Shown: piece by piece, positions 43,474 through 55,790 of the stretch
Position numbering within the stretch: the stretch's first letter is position 1
How the letters are laid out: every line of letters starts with the position of its first letter
Origin: Cephalotus follicularis
Taxonomy: Eukaryota > Streptophyta > Magnoliopsida > Oxalidales > Cephalotaceae
Assembly: GCA_001972305.1 (NCBI GenBank)
Contig: BDDD01000711.1
Coordinates: 43,424-107,423, forward strand
Length of the DNA: 64,000 nucleotides
Direction of reading: 5' to 3'
Position numbers and translations under genes: made by a program
Notes under the pieces: model-generated
Seen by the model: the letters and a program-made list of their open reading frames with translations, nothing else
What the model was told of the DNA's origin: nothing
The model's database searches: none

Positions 43474-43965
43474 AACAGTCGGCTGCCCCTTCATGACAGC
43501 CAGCTGTTTCCTTATGACAATCAGTTGTTTCCTTTAAACAGTCGGCTGTCCCCGATTAGGCAGTCGGCTGCCTCCCTTAGTAGTCGACTGTCTCATACTT
43601 TATAGTCGGCTGCTCGCATAGCAGTCAGCTGTCTCCTCAAGACAGTAAGCTATTCCTTGAATAGTACGTATCTTCTACATCGTCACTCAACCCAGCATTG
43701 CCACCTCAGTGAATCCGGGCAGCGTGACACGTAGATAGTTGACTGTCATCCCAAACAGTCGGCTGTGCCATCAACCAGTCGGCTGCCTTCTCTTGGCAGT
43801 CAGCTAAGCACGCAGCAGGAGAAAATCTCCATTAAAAAGCATGAACAGTCGACTGACTCCTTAGCACAGTCGGCTGTTTCCTTTGAGCAGTCGGCTGTTC
43901 GCACTGAACAGTCGACTGGTAAGCTTGGGCAGTCGGCTGTCCTCCTTGGACAGTCAGCTGGTCCT
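43474..43965. repeat. Phased CAGTCGGCTG arrays, strict 21-bp period
   Basis: Block 1 cores: 43478, 43499, 43520, 43541, 43563, 43583, 43605, 43624 and 43645 (21, 21, 21, 22, 20, 22, 19, 21). Block 2: 43738, 43758, 43778 and 43799 (20, 20, 21), then 43848, 43869, 43890, 43911, 43932 and 43953 (21 five times). Spacers of about 11-12 bp are unrelated to each other. Because the period is mostly a multiple of three, part of block 2 reads as an open frame with repeating Gln-Ser peptides (43765-44088), which I do not regard as a gene. Confidence 0.92.
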
Positions 43966-44509
43966 ATGCGCAGTGCTCAAAAGCAACAGAAAATACATGC
44001 AACCATCAATCCAAATCATATCACAATAGAGCATTTATCATTAACAACACATTTCATGCTCATATCACAGTCCATTGCATGCATTTAATTCATAAAGTCC
44101 ATTATAACGAAACTTAAATCACAATTATGAAACTTCCCCTACCTTAGAACTCCAAGTTAGGAGTTGCAATCCACCTCTTTCAGTCCAATACGAGACTTTT
44201 GAACTCCCACAGCTCGTTCAGCAACTCTAGCAAGTTTAGTTCTTGCCACTGGTTCGAGTCTCCAAGTCCTCAGCTTAACACAAAGCACCTTGGATCAATA
44301 ACACACTCACTTTCTCCTCTTTCTATCCACTCTTTTGTTCTCTCTTTTCCTCTCTGCGAAAATGGTGAAGATTGGAGAGGAAAACGTGTGTTTTTATGGA
44401 GAGAACATCTCTCTCACTTCTTCCCACATAAACACAAAAACACTCCCCTTTCTATCACGCCAGGCCTGGCAGCACTTTATGATGTCTGACGCCTGGCATT
44501 CGACTACCC

Positions 44510-44632
44510 CAACATGGCAGTCGGCTGTCTCTGCCGACAATTTCTAGCCGACTGTTCCTCATAGCAGCTGGCTGGTTCCTTCCCTTAGGGTCCAGTCGAC
44601 TGGCTCCTTATGGCAGTCGGCTGCCCGCCTAT
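44510..44632. repeat. Further CAGTCGGCTG units in the same solo LTR
   Basis: Units near 44518 (AGTCGGCTG), 44548 (AGCCGACTG), 44566 (AGCTGGCTGG), 44593 (AGTCGACTGG) and 44616 (AGTCGGCTG), less regular in spacing. Confidence 0.65.
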
Positions 44633-45434
44633 TTTCAACACACCAACACATCTTTTCTTGCAACTTTTCAACACACAAAAGAGGAAAAATCATGGTTCTC
44701 ATTAATTCAAAGCGTAATTTACATTGGAAATACAATATTACACTTTAATGAAAATCCCGGGCGTTACATACTATCTCTTCCCTTTTGTTGATGGCTGCCG
44801 AATCTGCAATTGGGAATACATTGTGCTCTTTGTGCTTCTGTTTCATCAATCAGGTTTGTTTCTCTATGGTTAAGTTTAGGATTCGTTCATTTGATATGTA
44901 TAACAATGGCAAACTTTGAATTGGTTATCCTTTTTGTTTTTCCTCTGTGAACAACCATTGTTGTCCTCTGATTTTGGTGTCTCTGCAACTGGTTTTGATA
45001 TTAATCAGGTTGGTTTTCTGTGTACTTATGCTACGGTGTTTGGTCTTGGGTTATATGCCATCCGATTCTTGCATATAGGTTGCTAGAAATGAATTTATTT
45101 TGGATCCTGCCTTCCTTATGTTCTATCAAGTAAATTTGAGTTTGTTAGCAATCTGTATGCACCTAGAGTGAGTTATGTAACTTAGTTTAATATATGACAA
45201 TGGTAATTGGACATAAAATTGTTTAGAAATATGTACGCTTGTGTTTTGGAAATCTCTCTTTTCCTTGAGTTAGCCACTGGTCTCATAAGTTATGTTAATT
45301 ATGTGTTTTCCTACTGTCCAAATGTCATATAATGTCTTATGTATATGTTCATAGGCCTCTGGTATCGAGTTATTCATGTTGAGGCAAGTCTCTGCATATA
45401 AAATGTAAAGTTTCTGCTGTTATGTCGTCCAAAA

Positions 45435-45573
45435 CAGTCGGCTGTTATGGGTTATGTAGTCGGCTGCCTTATGAAACAATCGACTACTTTGCCTTGCACA
45501 GTCGACTGGACCCCTGTCACAGTCGAATGCCTACAGTCCAGTTTGTGTAGTCGACTGGCCCTGTTGATTAGTC
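45435..45573. repeat. Phased array of A3 5' LTR, first part
   Basis: CAGTCGGCTG-type units from 45436 to the insertion point. The unit at 45569 (TTAGTC|GACTG) is cut by the second solo LTR. The other half continues at 48274 with a regenerated TAGTCGACTG. Confidence 0.8.
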
Positions 45574-48273
45574 TGTCACACCCCGTTATTCCATTACATT
45601 TAGACAACATATGTGGTGATATCAGGAATAAGTAAATAATCCAGCATTCCAATTAACAAATCAAATATATAAGCGGAAGCATTCCAAAAGCCGGATTATA
45701 TAATAAAAGTCATCCGCACGCAGCCCATACTACGTGCTCGTACAATACAAGCAATTATCCTTTTACATAAGGAAAGTAAAACAACATCACGGAGTGCGAA
45801 TCGTTCATACAAAAACAAAACGACATAAGAATAACAACCTTAATAGAAATAACAACTCTCCAAAAGCTTCAGCAGCACTTCCCGTACGTCTTCGCTTAAT
45901 CTGAAATTGTAGGGGTTAGCCGTTGTCCTCACTTGGCTAAGTAGGAAATAATGCATGATAATTGAATCTATAGATGCAGCATGTATGACATTTTATATAT
46001 AAAATAGCATTTTTAAATATTCCAATAGATAAGCAATCATGCCAAGTAGCCATAGACCGTACAATGCAAGAATACCGCACAAGGGTACAATCAATCATTA
46101 CAGTGGTTTGGGTGTCACATGTCACTAGCTCCTAGCACCAACTGTGTACCACCTATCTATCACCCTTCACTCCGAAGATGATGAATCAGGTCAATTACTA
46201 CCGGCATTAGCGGGCAGTTTAACAATCAAGATATACATTGCAGACAGTTTGGGTGGATACTCTAGCCAACTCCTAGCATATAGGACCACCTCCGTAGCCA
46301 GTGATGTCTCCTATCACTCGACTAACAGCAATAACATAGACAATCAATTCAATCAATTCAGTAGTAATATTACATATATGAATAGTATACAATATAAAAG
46401 TTGTTTTCTTTAGAAACATTTAATAATTCAGTAATCGTACATCTCATAGGAGGAAAACGATATTCAATCCAGTAACAGTACCTCACATTGGAGGAAAAAC
46501 AGTAATCACTAGGTTTCATTTGAAAATGGTAGTTGAAATCATTAATTGTGCATATAGCACTTAGTTGATTCAATCCTTTGAAAGTAATGGAATAGTAGTG
46601 TTTATGACCCTCAACTAGTATGTAAAAAGTGTAACAGTAGCATATACAGCAGATTAATAAGGCACAATAGCAATTCGAGGATTCAATAAGGTCATTAGCA
46701 TACCATAGTCATTCTTGCACAATGTTCACAAGAAGTGCATTCGTTGTTTAATTTCTAAAATGTAGTTATATAAGGCCAGGATTGACTGTTACAGTCATCC
46801 CATATGGAGGCCAGGTTAATTACATTCAATTTAAGGCCTAAACAGAACCTATATCAGAATTTTGTCCCAGGACAGTCGGCTGGTTTGATTGAGTAGTCGG
46901 CTGTTTACTCTTAACAGTCGCCTGGTTCGATTGAGTAGTCGACTGCCATGAAGAACAGTCGACTGCTTTGCCCAAAAATTGGCAGGCAGCAACAGGGTAT
47001 GTATATTCAATGTCCCAATACTAACTCAATCAACACATGCAATCAAACAGAAAATTAATCATACATGATATGCATATTATATCTTCAAAAACATGTCATT
47101 ACCCATACCTTAAACGCTATCCCAAAATCAATTTGGATTGATTTCTCTCTTTAATGTCCAAAGCTCTTTCATCAACTTAACCTTCCAATCTCAGCAGAAT
47201 TGATCTATAACAATGCATGATTGAAGGTTCAGACATTTAATCAGTAAGTTTAACTAATTATCTAGTTACAATTACTACTCCAACAGTAGTTCATCAATGA
47301 TTCATTAAGCCTCCATTTTTACATTTAACAACATCTCTCCACTATTCAACTCCAATTTCAGCAAGTACTATGTTTGCATGTTACAGAAGGTATGTATAGA
47401 TGGTGATTAGTATACATATACCTATTGACAACCATAACAGCAACTATAGTTCGAATTAGAGGCTTGCAATTTCAACTCTTATTTAAACCATTTACCCATT
47501 CCATCTCAATTCCAGAAATTATTAATCTTAATCATGTTAACAGAAGATATGGATATCTAATCCTAGTCCGTTTTCTAGATATTAACCATAAAAACATTAA
47601 GGAATTCGAATTGGTGACTTACCAGGAAGATTCAAGCTTTAAAACTACTTTGAACTCCAACTTTCTACATGCAAGCTCCAAGATAATCTTTCCTTTGATT
47701 TCTTCTCCTCAATGTTTTATAACACTCAATCAGCTCTTCACAGCTGATATAAAGGTTTTAGAGTCTTATTATTCGTTAGGATCCCATTAACTCAACCTTC
47801 CCTCTTTTCCTTCTCTCTCTCACATGCACCTCTCCTCACTCTTTTCTCTTCTGTTTTTGCAGGTTGCAGGTCTGCAAATCTTGCAGAAGGAATAGAGGAC
47901 ATGCAAGGCACTCCTCTTGCTCGTTATGGCAGTTGGTGACACGCATCCCTCATGCATGCCACGATTAGAACACTTGTCATCACTGTCTCTGCGCATGCCA
48001 GACGCCTGTTTTGTGTCACTCCAGTCGACTGTCGTCCTGTGACAGTCGACTGTCTTTTCCACGAATCAACCAGTCAACTGTTACCCTGTGACAGTCGGCT
48101 GTTTGAGCTGGTTTTAGGGTTCCTTAAGTTTGTTTTACCAATTTTGTATCTCAACCAACCCAAGCATTCACTAATCATAATTACTATGATATTTGGGCAA
48201 ATGATCCCAATTAAAATGTATATTTTATTTAAAATTGGAGCAATATACATTAATTGAAAATGCAATTATTACA
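45574..48273 (-). mobile_element. Type B solo LTR (2700 bp), perfect TSD TAGTC
   Basis: Minus strand, from TGTAATAATTGC (48273) to AACGGGGTGTGACA (45574). TAGTC lies at 45569-45573 and 48274-48278. It carries the TTAGCC/GGCTAA hairpin near 45914-45938, sequence matching window positions 1-300 (46490-46690), and CAGTCGACTG units at 46868-46965 and 48018-48105. No coding region. Confidence 0.9.
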
Positions 48274-48863
48274 TAGTCGACTGCCAAGCTTCCACAGTCG
48301 ACTAGAGCTCTGTAACAGACAGTTGTATTGTCCATGAAATTCCTGTTTTCAATTTTCTTGGTCCGTTTGCATTTCTGGTTGATCAGGGTCTATCTTAAAC
48401 ACTGTTATAAATCTGTTTTATGTCCTTAATGTTTTCAGACCCTTATATGTATAGTTTTATATCTTTTAGATTGTTGTGCATCAAAGGACAGTTAAAAATT
48501 AATCAGTCTTTTCGTAAGTCTTTCTGTAAGCTCATAAGGTACAGATATTATGCTCTTTCTAACTCTTTTCGATAAATTCAGTAACATTTTTATGAAACAT
48601 TCCCTCGGTTTTATGAATTCGGCTATGTTTTGTGATTTTAATATGTTTTGAAAATAAAGTCGGTTTTGACATTTTGCGAATTGAATGTTCCTGACTTTAT
48701 ACTTATACTATGGTATGTTATGAACTATGTTATGTTCATCTCTTTATAGTGGAAATAAATGAGTTGATGTTATGTTTCGAAAAAGGCATGTTTGCATGGA
48801 TTTTGAATTGATTATGATTAATCAATGTTTTCAGAATGATAAAATACTGAGTATTTGTACCCA

Positions 48864-49120
48864 CCTATGGGGCGTACCATAGGCATGTCGTAGGCCTGGC
48901 ACGGGGACATGACACTTCTGTAGCTATGTGATTAGTCTACGACGTCTCTTTATGTTATGAATAAATCCCATGAGGTGGATTTATGGATCCGTTATGTATG
49001 ATAGAGGCGTATGAATCGATTCTAGTATATGGCATACATGATGATTTATACAATATGTGATATGATATGATATGATATGATATGAGAATTGACCTATGTA
49101 GTGTCGTACACTTCAATTCT
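48864..49120 (+). other. Five-hairpin block, A3 5' LTR copy
   Basis: Same order of stems as at 25497; H3 is weakened (TGTAG/CTACG). Confidence 0.7.
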
Positions 49121-49733
49121 AATGGACATGTGGAATTAGCGCCTCCCTTGCCAAATTTGTGTTGTGATATGTTATGTGGCTCAGTATGATTGTATGACTT
49201 TATGAATTTATGTTTTGAAATGTTTCGTATGTATTTCGAAAGTCATGGGTTTGACTTCAAAGAATGTTTAAACTGATTTATTGCTTAAGATTTCTGTTTT
49301 GAGATAACTTTTGAAATCTTACTGCTTTTAAATTACCGTTTATTGTATTTACATTCTATATCTGTATTGAGGTTTGCTCAACCGCGTTTTTGTTTCTATG
49401 TAGCAGGTTATCAGGAGCAACGAGGGAAAGTTTGATTTGAGAGATGACTACCATATGTCCAGGATCCTCTAGCATCCCAATATTTTATCTGTTAGGTGTG
49501 GTCATGCACAATAAGTTACTTTTGGTTTATGTTTTAATAATTGACCCTTGGAACATGTTTAAGTTTTCAGTTTATGATCAGTTTTCAGTATGTTATCCAG
49601 ATGTGTTATGTTTTGACCGCCACGTTTTTAGCTAACAAAGTTATGTTTATGTTCCGTTAAGTTATGCTATGTTATATTAGGTTCTGTATTATGACCTGTG
49701 ATGACTCCCTCTGTCCAGGGGTGTTACAGATTG

Positions 49734-49747
49734 TGGTATCAGAGAAA
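49734..49747 (+). other. Primer-binding site of A3
   Basis: TGGTATCAGAGAAA, 5 bases after the LTR end. Confidence 0.75.
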
Positions 49748-49900
49748 TAGGTTTTGTTTCCTTAGAATACCTGACTAGGTTTGACCTGTGAGATTGGGTG
49801 GACTCTGGGTTAGGCTTTTCTGTTATGATCAGTTTGTTATGTCTTCTGTTTTGGTTTTTGTTCCTTTGTGACGTTTCATGTTTGAAGTATCTTTTCGTAG

Positions 49901-50950
49901 ATGGTACGTACAAGGAACGCTTCTCAAAGAACTTCCCCAGCTCAGGCTCGAGAAGTCAGGAATGAGCGTTATATGGAAGAGTTGGTACGACAGGCAGTTG
50001 CTCAGGACGTACGTCGAGTGATGGGTCAGTAGATTTTGGGATGAGACCGTAGGGAGCAAGTTGCTGAAGATGATGCTCTAGTTGATGTTCAGATTGGTGG
50101 GGGAAACTGGGGACTGAACTGACACACCTGTTTATATCTGGCTTGAGCTGTTCAAAAAATAGAGGCCGCAGTCTTTCAGCTCAGCCGTGACTCCGGTGGA
50201 AGCTAAGCATTGGATTGCGCATATGGATAAGATCTTTGATGTGCTGGGTTGTGGCGACAAGCAGAAGGTTAGGCTGGCTACTTATAAGCTTGAGGGTGAT
50301 GCTCATAAGTGGTGGAAGACTTTGGGGCTGGCAAAAGGAAGAGAATATATTGACGCGTTTACTTGGTCAGAGTTTTGTGAAGTCTTCTATCAGCAGTATT
50401 TTTCAGCTGCTGATAAGGAGGCTTATTCCAGGGAGTTCATTAATACAAGTCAGAAAGATGGAGAATCGGTTATGGAGTTTCTGACTCGTTTTACGAGGCT
50501 TGCTTGTTTCGCTGGGTCGCAGCGGGGACAACACTAGAGCAAGCTGAGAAATTCAAGTGGAAGTTGCACTATCAGCTCTGAGGTAAGTTGATCAATACCA
50601 GGTTTACTGATGTTTCTGAGGCAGCCAATGCGGCAAAGAACATAGAAATTGAAAGGTTAGACTTCCAGGCAGCTCGGCAGGAAAATGAGAAGAAGAGGAA
50701 CAGGGGAGATTCTCAGGGGCAAGGTTCTGGACAACATGGTAAAGGCAGAAATGGCAAACAGAGAAGGAAGAATAATAACCAGGGACAACAACATCCCGGT
50801 AATTATCAGAGGCAGACAGAGGGAGCTGCAGATGTTCAGATTGTCCGATGTGATACTTACGGTAGACAGCATCCAGTGGGAGTTTGCTATAAGGCCATCA
50901 GAGCCTGTTTTGTATGTGGTTAGAAGGGGCACTTTGTGAAAGATTGTCGT
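49901..50950 (+). pseudogene. A3 gag
   Basis: Starts MVRTRNASQRTSPAQAR at 49901, with a stop at 50030 (CAG to TAG compared with A2), then a frameshifted stretch. Recognisable capsid from 50187 (HWIAHMDKIFDVLGC, EGDAHKWWK, FCEVFYQQYF, MEFLTRFTRLACFAG). A stop at about 50581 (CGG to TGA), then the basic linker (ERLDFQAARQENEKKRNRG) and a zinc knuckle interrupted by TAG at 50921 (C..C then stop, then KGHFVKDC). Confidence 0.88.
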
Positions 50951-51002
50951 GATCCTAGAGCGAAGGATAGGAGGGGAAACAGTTCAGATTCTGGACAGCG
51001 CA

Positions 51003-54000
51003 ATGTGGGAGGTCGTGTTTTTGCCATCACGACATAGCAAGCTGCTTATGCACCAGGTACGGTCTCAGGTTTTGTTTTTGTTGGTAACCGTAGGGCTTAT
51101 GTTTTGTATGATACTGGATCGACCCATTCGGTTGTAGCGAGGTCTTTTGTTTGGCATCTTAGTATGCCTTCACAGTTTCTTGATCCGGCTTTGGTCCTTT
51201 CGACCCCTACGGGGACATCTGCTGTGATATTTGAGTGTTTTTATGCTTGCCCTCTTGTTTTTGATGATCGGATTCGTGATGCGGATCTTCTGCCTATTGA
51301 TATGTATGACTTTGATGTGATTCTGGGGATGAACTGGTTGCATCGCCATCGAGCTATGATTACTGTCACGCTCGGAGGATTTTGTTTGGGGATGTGGATA
51401 GACCTGATTTTATTTATCAGGGTTCACAGCCGAGAAAAGAAGTGAAGGTTATTTTTGCTCTGAAGGCTCAGAAGTTGGTGGCTAAGGTAGCTGAGAGTTT
51501 CTTAGCTGTTGTGAAGGATGTCTCTAAGGTTGAGCCTCACTTTGAAGACTATCCTGTGGTTCGAGAGTTTACAGATGTGTTTCCGGAGAAGTTACCAGGT
51601 TTGCCACCGCAACGGGAAGTGGAGTTTACCATCGAGCTCATTCCTGGAGCGGCACCTATATCTAAGGCACCATATAGGATGGCACCACTTGAATTGCAAG
51701 AACTGAAGGAGCAATTGCAAGAAATGTTGGATCGAGGTTTCATCCGGCCTAGTGTTTTGCCGTGGGGTGCTCCGGTTCTTTTTGTGAAGAAGAAAGATGG
51801 GTCTATGAGGCTATGCATAGACTACAGAGAGTTGAATCGAATTACTGTTCGGAATAAATACCCTTTGCCTAGGATTGATGACTTGTTTGATCAACTCCAA
51901 GGTGCTCGATATTTCTCTAAGATCGATTTGAGATCGGGATATCATCGGCTATGGATAAAGAATGAAGATGTGCCTAAAACTGCTTTCCGTACTCGGTATG
52001 GGCATTATGAGTTTCTGGTGATGCCGTTCGGACTTACTAATGCACCGACAGTTTTCATGGATCTGATGAATCAGGTGTTTCATGAGTACTTGGATCAGTT
52101 TGTGATTGTGTTCATAGATGACATCGTTGTGTATTCTAAGTCGAAGGAAGAACATGAACAACAACTTCGTATAGTTCTGGGTATTATGAGGAAGAATCAG
52201 CTATACGCAAAGTTTTCAAAATGTGAGTATTGGTTCGAACAGGTGGCGTTTTTGGGTCATGTGGTTACAGCTGAAGGTATCTATGTGGATCCTACTAAAG
52301 TTGAGGCTATTACTAAATGGCCGAGACCTACCACAGTGACGGAGGTTAGGAGCTTCTTGGGTTTGGCTGGATACTATAGGCGGTTTGTGGAAGGCTTTTC
52401 CTCCATAGCCTTACCATTGACTCAACTTATGAGAAAGGGAGCTAAGTTTGAGTGGAATGAAGAACGGGAAGCAAGCTTTGAGAAACTGAAGAATGGTATT
52501 GTGTCAGCATCGATTCTTCGTTTGCCATCTGGGTCGGGTGGATACTAGATTTACAGTGATGCTTCTAAAAAGGGTTTGGGGTGTGTTCTAATGCAGCACG
52601 GTCATGTGATAGCTTATGCTTCGAGACAGTTGAAGCCTTATGAAGTGAACTATCCTACACATGATCTTGAGATGGCAGTTGTGGTATTTGCTTTGAAGAT
52701 CTGGAGGCACTATCTGTACGGAGAAACTTGTGACGTCTTCACCAATCATAAGAGTCTCAAGCACATCTTTACGCAGAAAGAGTTGAATATGCATCAGAGG
52801 CGATGGTTAGAGCTTCTGAAGGATTATGATCTGAATATTCAGTACCACCCTTGTAAAGCAAATGTGGTAGCTGATGCTCTTAGTCAGAAGAGTTCTGGGA
52901 GTGTAGTGGCTTTGCTTACGCAACCATAGTTGATAGCTGATATGGAACGGTTGGATTTGAATCTGTATGTTCGGGGTTCTAGAGGTTATGCTGCTACAAT
53001 GAATGTAGAGCCTACTCTTATATCTAGGATTAAGACAGCTCAGAGTGATGATGGTGAGCTTTGGGCCTTAGTCCAGAATTTTGAAAAGGGTAAGCAATCA
53101 GAGTTTCATGTGGATGAGCATGGTGTGTTATGGTTGGGTAGTCGGTTGTGTGTTCCGGCAGATGCTTCTATCAGAAATGATGTTCTGTTAGAGGCACACA
53201 GTTCTCCATTTTCTATACATCCGGGTTCTACGAAAATGTGTAGAGACTTGAAGAAGAACGTCTGGTGGAATGGAATGAAAAGGGATGTAGCAGAGTTCGT
53301 TGGGAGGTGTTTGGTCTATCAGCAAGTAAAGATTGAACACTAGCGTGCTAGTGGTTTGTTACAACCCTTGGAGGTTCCAGTTTGGAAATGGGAGAGCATA
53401 TCGATGGACTTTTTTACGGGTTTGCCAAGGACTTTCAGGATGAACAACATTATCTGGGTAGTAGTGGATCGATCGACTAAATCGGCTCACTTCTTGGCTA
53501 TCCAATATGACTTTTCTGTGAATCGTTTGGCAGAAGTGTTTCAGCAGGAGATAGTGAGACTTCATGGGACTCCGGTATCCATTGTTTCGGATAAAGATCC
53601 TCGTTTCACTTCGCGGTTTTGGAAATAGTTCCAGAAGGCTTGGGGTACTAGACTCAGTTATAGTACAGCCTTCCATCCACAGACATATGGGCAGACTGAG
53701 AGGACCATCCAGACCTTAGAGGATATGTTGAGGTCTTGTGTTTTGGAGTGGAATGGGATCTGGGATGAGTATTTTAGCTTAGTGGAGTTTGCCTACTATA
53801 ATAGCTGGCACGCTAGCATTCGTATGGCTCCGTTCGAGGCTTTATATGGGAGGAAGTGTCGAGCTCCGACATGTTGGGATGAGGTTGCAGAGCGAGTTAT
53901 CGAGGGACCCGAGCTAGTGCAGATCACTACTGAAAAAGTGGCAATAGCAAGGGAGAGATTGAAGGCAGCTCAGTCTCGATGAAAAAGTTATGCGGACAGA

Positions 54001-54444
54001 CATCGGAGCGATTTAGAGTTCAAAGTAGGTGAACATGTGTTCTTGAAAGTCTCACCTTGGAAAGGAGTCCGACGTTTTGGGTTGAAAGGAAAGCTAAGTC
54101 CACGGTATATTGGACCTTTTGAAGTTCTAGAAAACGTGGCTGCGGTTGCATATCGGTTAGCTTTGCCTCCGCAGTTAGCACATGTCCATAATGTGTTCCA
54201 CGTGTCTTTGTGGAGGGGTTATCAGTATCATCCCCTACATGTGGTCCATTATCCTCTGGACAGTATTCGGGAGGACCTATCTTGTGACGAGGAGGCCGAG
54301 GCTATTATGGATCGACAGGAGTGGGTGACACGTAGCAAGACTGTTCCTTTTGTGAAAGTTTTGTGGGGGAACCATCCCAAACGTGAGGCTACTTGGGAGT
54401 TCGAGGAGCACATTCGGGAGCAATACCCTCGATTGTTTGCTTAA
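51003..54444 (+). pseudogene. A3 pol: protease, RT, RNase H, integrase, chromodomain
   Basis: Protease [10 protein letters not shown] near 51107, frameshift near 51370, RT open from 51382 with [16 protein letters not shown] and an intact box [11 protein letters not shown]. Stop at 52546, RNase H ([37 protein letters not shown]), stop at 52927, integrase zinc region (HPGSTKMCRDL; the first Cys of the CX2C pair now Tyr, CLVYQQ), stop at 53341, catalytic SMDF and SDKDPRF, stop near 53626, HPQTYGQTERT (Asp changed to Tyr beside the catalytic Glu), stop near 53980, then the chromodomain-like end (VLWGNHPKREATWEF, RYPRLFA-like) to 54444. Longest surviving RT of the window, but dead. Confidence 0.9.
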
Positions 54445-54484
54445 GGTATGTATGTGTTTGTGATTTTGGGACGAAATCCTTTTT

Positions 54485-54497
54485 AAGGGGGGGTGAA
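54485..54497 (+). other. A3 polypurine tract
   Basis: AAGGGGGGGTGAA directly before the 3' LTR. Confidence 0.75.
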
Positions 54498-55583
54498 TGT
54501 AATACCCTGTTTGTTCGTATGCAAGTTTTACGGACTTTTTAATCTGTTTGTTTTCGGGTTTTTAATTTGTGTTGTTATGAAGTCCGTTTGCCCTGTGTTG
54601 AGCCTATGTATTTTTGGGCTGACTGATACCAGCTTGAACTTTGGGTAAGTGGGTATGAATATGCTTTTTTTGGATGGGCTTATGTTTATGTCATTTCTGA
54701 TAAATTTACAATTTTAAAACGTATTAAAACAATTTTATTTCTTTTAAAATTCTATTTCCTTTTATTTTATTTTAAAATTTCTCTTTATTTATATTTCTTT
54801 CCTATTTTCCTATCCCTTCTCCCTCTCCCATAGGACTCTCTCTCCCAGACTCTATCTTTCCCGGAAATCTCTCCCTCTCTTAACTCCTTACGCGTTTTCT
54901 TTTCTCTTTTCCTTATACCATCTCTTCCCTTTTGTTGGTGGCTGCCGAATCTGCAATTGGGAATACATTGTGCTCTTTGTGCTTCTGTTTCATCAATCAG
55001 GTTTGTTTCTCTATGGTTAAGTGTAGAATTCGTTCATTTGATATGTATAACAATGGAAAACTTTGAATTGGTTGTCCTTTTCGTTTTTCCTCTGTGAACA
55101 GCCATTGTTGTCCTCTGATTTTGGTATCTCTGCAACTGGTTTTGATATTAATCAGGTTGGTTTTCTGTGTACTTATGCTACGGTGTTTGGTCTTGGGTTA
55201 TATGCCATCCGATTCTTGCATATAGGTTGCTAGATATGAATTTATTTTGGTTCCTACCTTCCTTATGTTCTGTCAAGTAAATGCTGCATTTGTTAGCAAT
55301 CTATAGGCACCTAGTGTGAGTTATGCAACTGAGTTTAATATATGACAATGGTAATTGGACATAAAATTGTTTAGAAATATGTATGCTTGTGTTTAGGAAA
55401 TCTCTCTTTTCCTTGAGTTAGCCACTGGTCTCATAAGTTATGTTAATTCTGTGTTTTCCTACTGTCTAAATGCCATATAATGTCTTATGTATATGTTCAT
55501 AGGCCTCTGGTATCGAGTTATTCATGTTTAGGCAAGTTTCTGCATATAAAATGTTAAGTTTCTACTGTTCTGTCGTCTAGAAC

Positions 55584-55790
55584 AGTCGGCTATTCTTATG
55601 GATAGTCAGCTGTTATGGGTTATGTAGTCGGCTGCCTTATGAAACAATCGACTACTTTGCCTTGCACAGTCGATTGGATCCCTGTCACAGTCGACTGCCT
55701 GCAGTCCAGTTTGTGTAGTCGACTGACCATGTTTATTAGTCGACTGCCAAGCTTCCACAGTCGACTGGAGCTCTATAACAGTCAGCTGTT
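55584..55790. repeat. Phased CAGTCGACTG array, A3 3' LTR
   Basis: Cores at 55585, 55605, 55627, 55647, 55669, 55690, 55718, 55739, 55760 and 55781. Spacings are 20, 22, 20, 22, 21, 28, 21, 21 and 21. The 28-bp step sits at the same place as in A1 and A2. Confidence 0.9.

Larger units (their letters stand above)
42299..44768 (-). mobile_element. Type B solo LTR (2470 bp), TSD TACCA/TACTA
   Basis: On the minus strand it starts TGTAACGCCCGGG (44768) and ends ACGGGGTGTGACA (42299). Flanked by tacca (42294-42298) and tacta (44769-44773). It contains the minus-strand leader module (44191-44140), the TTAGCC/GGCTAA hairpin near 42690-42712 and the longest phased CAGTCGGCTG arrays of the window. No internal region, so it is a solo LTR left by recombination between the two LTRs. 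Confidence 0.85.
41804..49728 (+). mobile_element. A3 5' LTR, split by two solo LTRs
   Basis: Head 41804-42298, middle 44774-45573 and tail 48279-49728, identified by alignment to the intact 3' LTR. The middle piece contains the start of the phased array (45435-45573), which resumes at 48274 after the second insertion. The terminus is gtgttaca at 49728. Confidence 0.85.

Noticed and set aside
43765..44088. Open frame with heptad-like Gln-Ser repeats, possibly a coiled-coil or repeat protein
   Set aside because: It arises because 21-bp motif spacing is a multiple of three. Other blocks of the same array have 19, 20 and 22 bp steps that break any frame, and homologous LTRs have no such frame.
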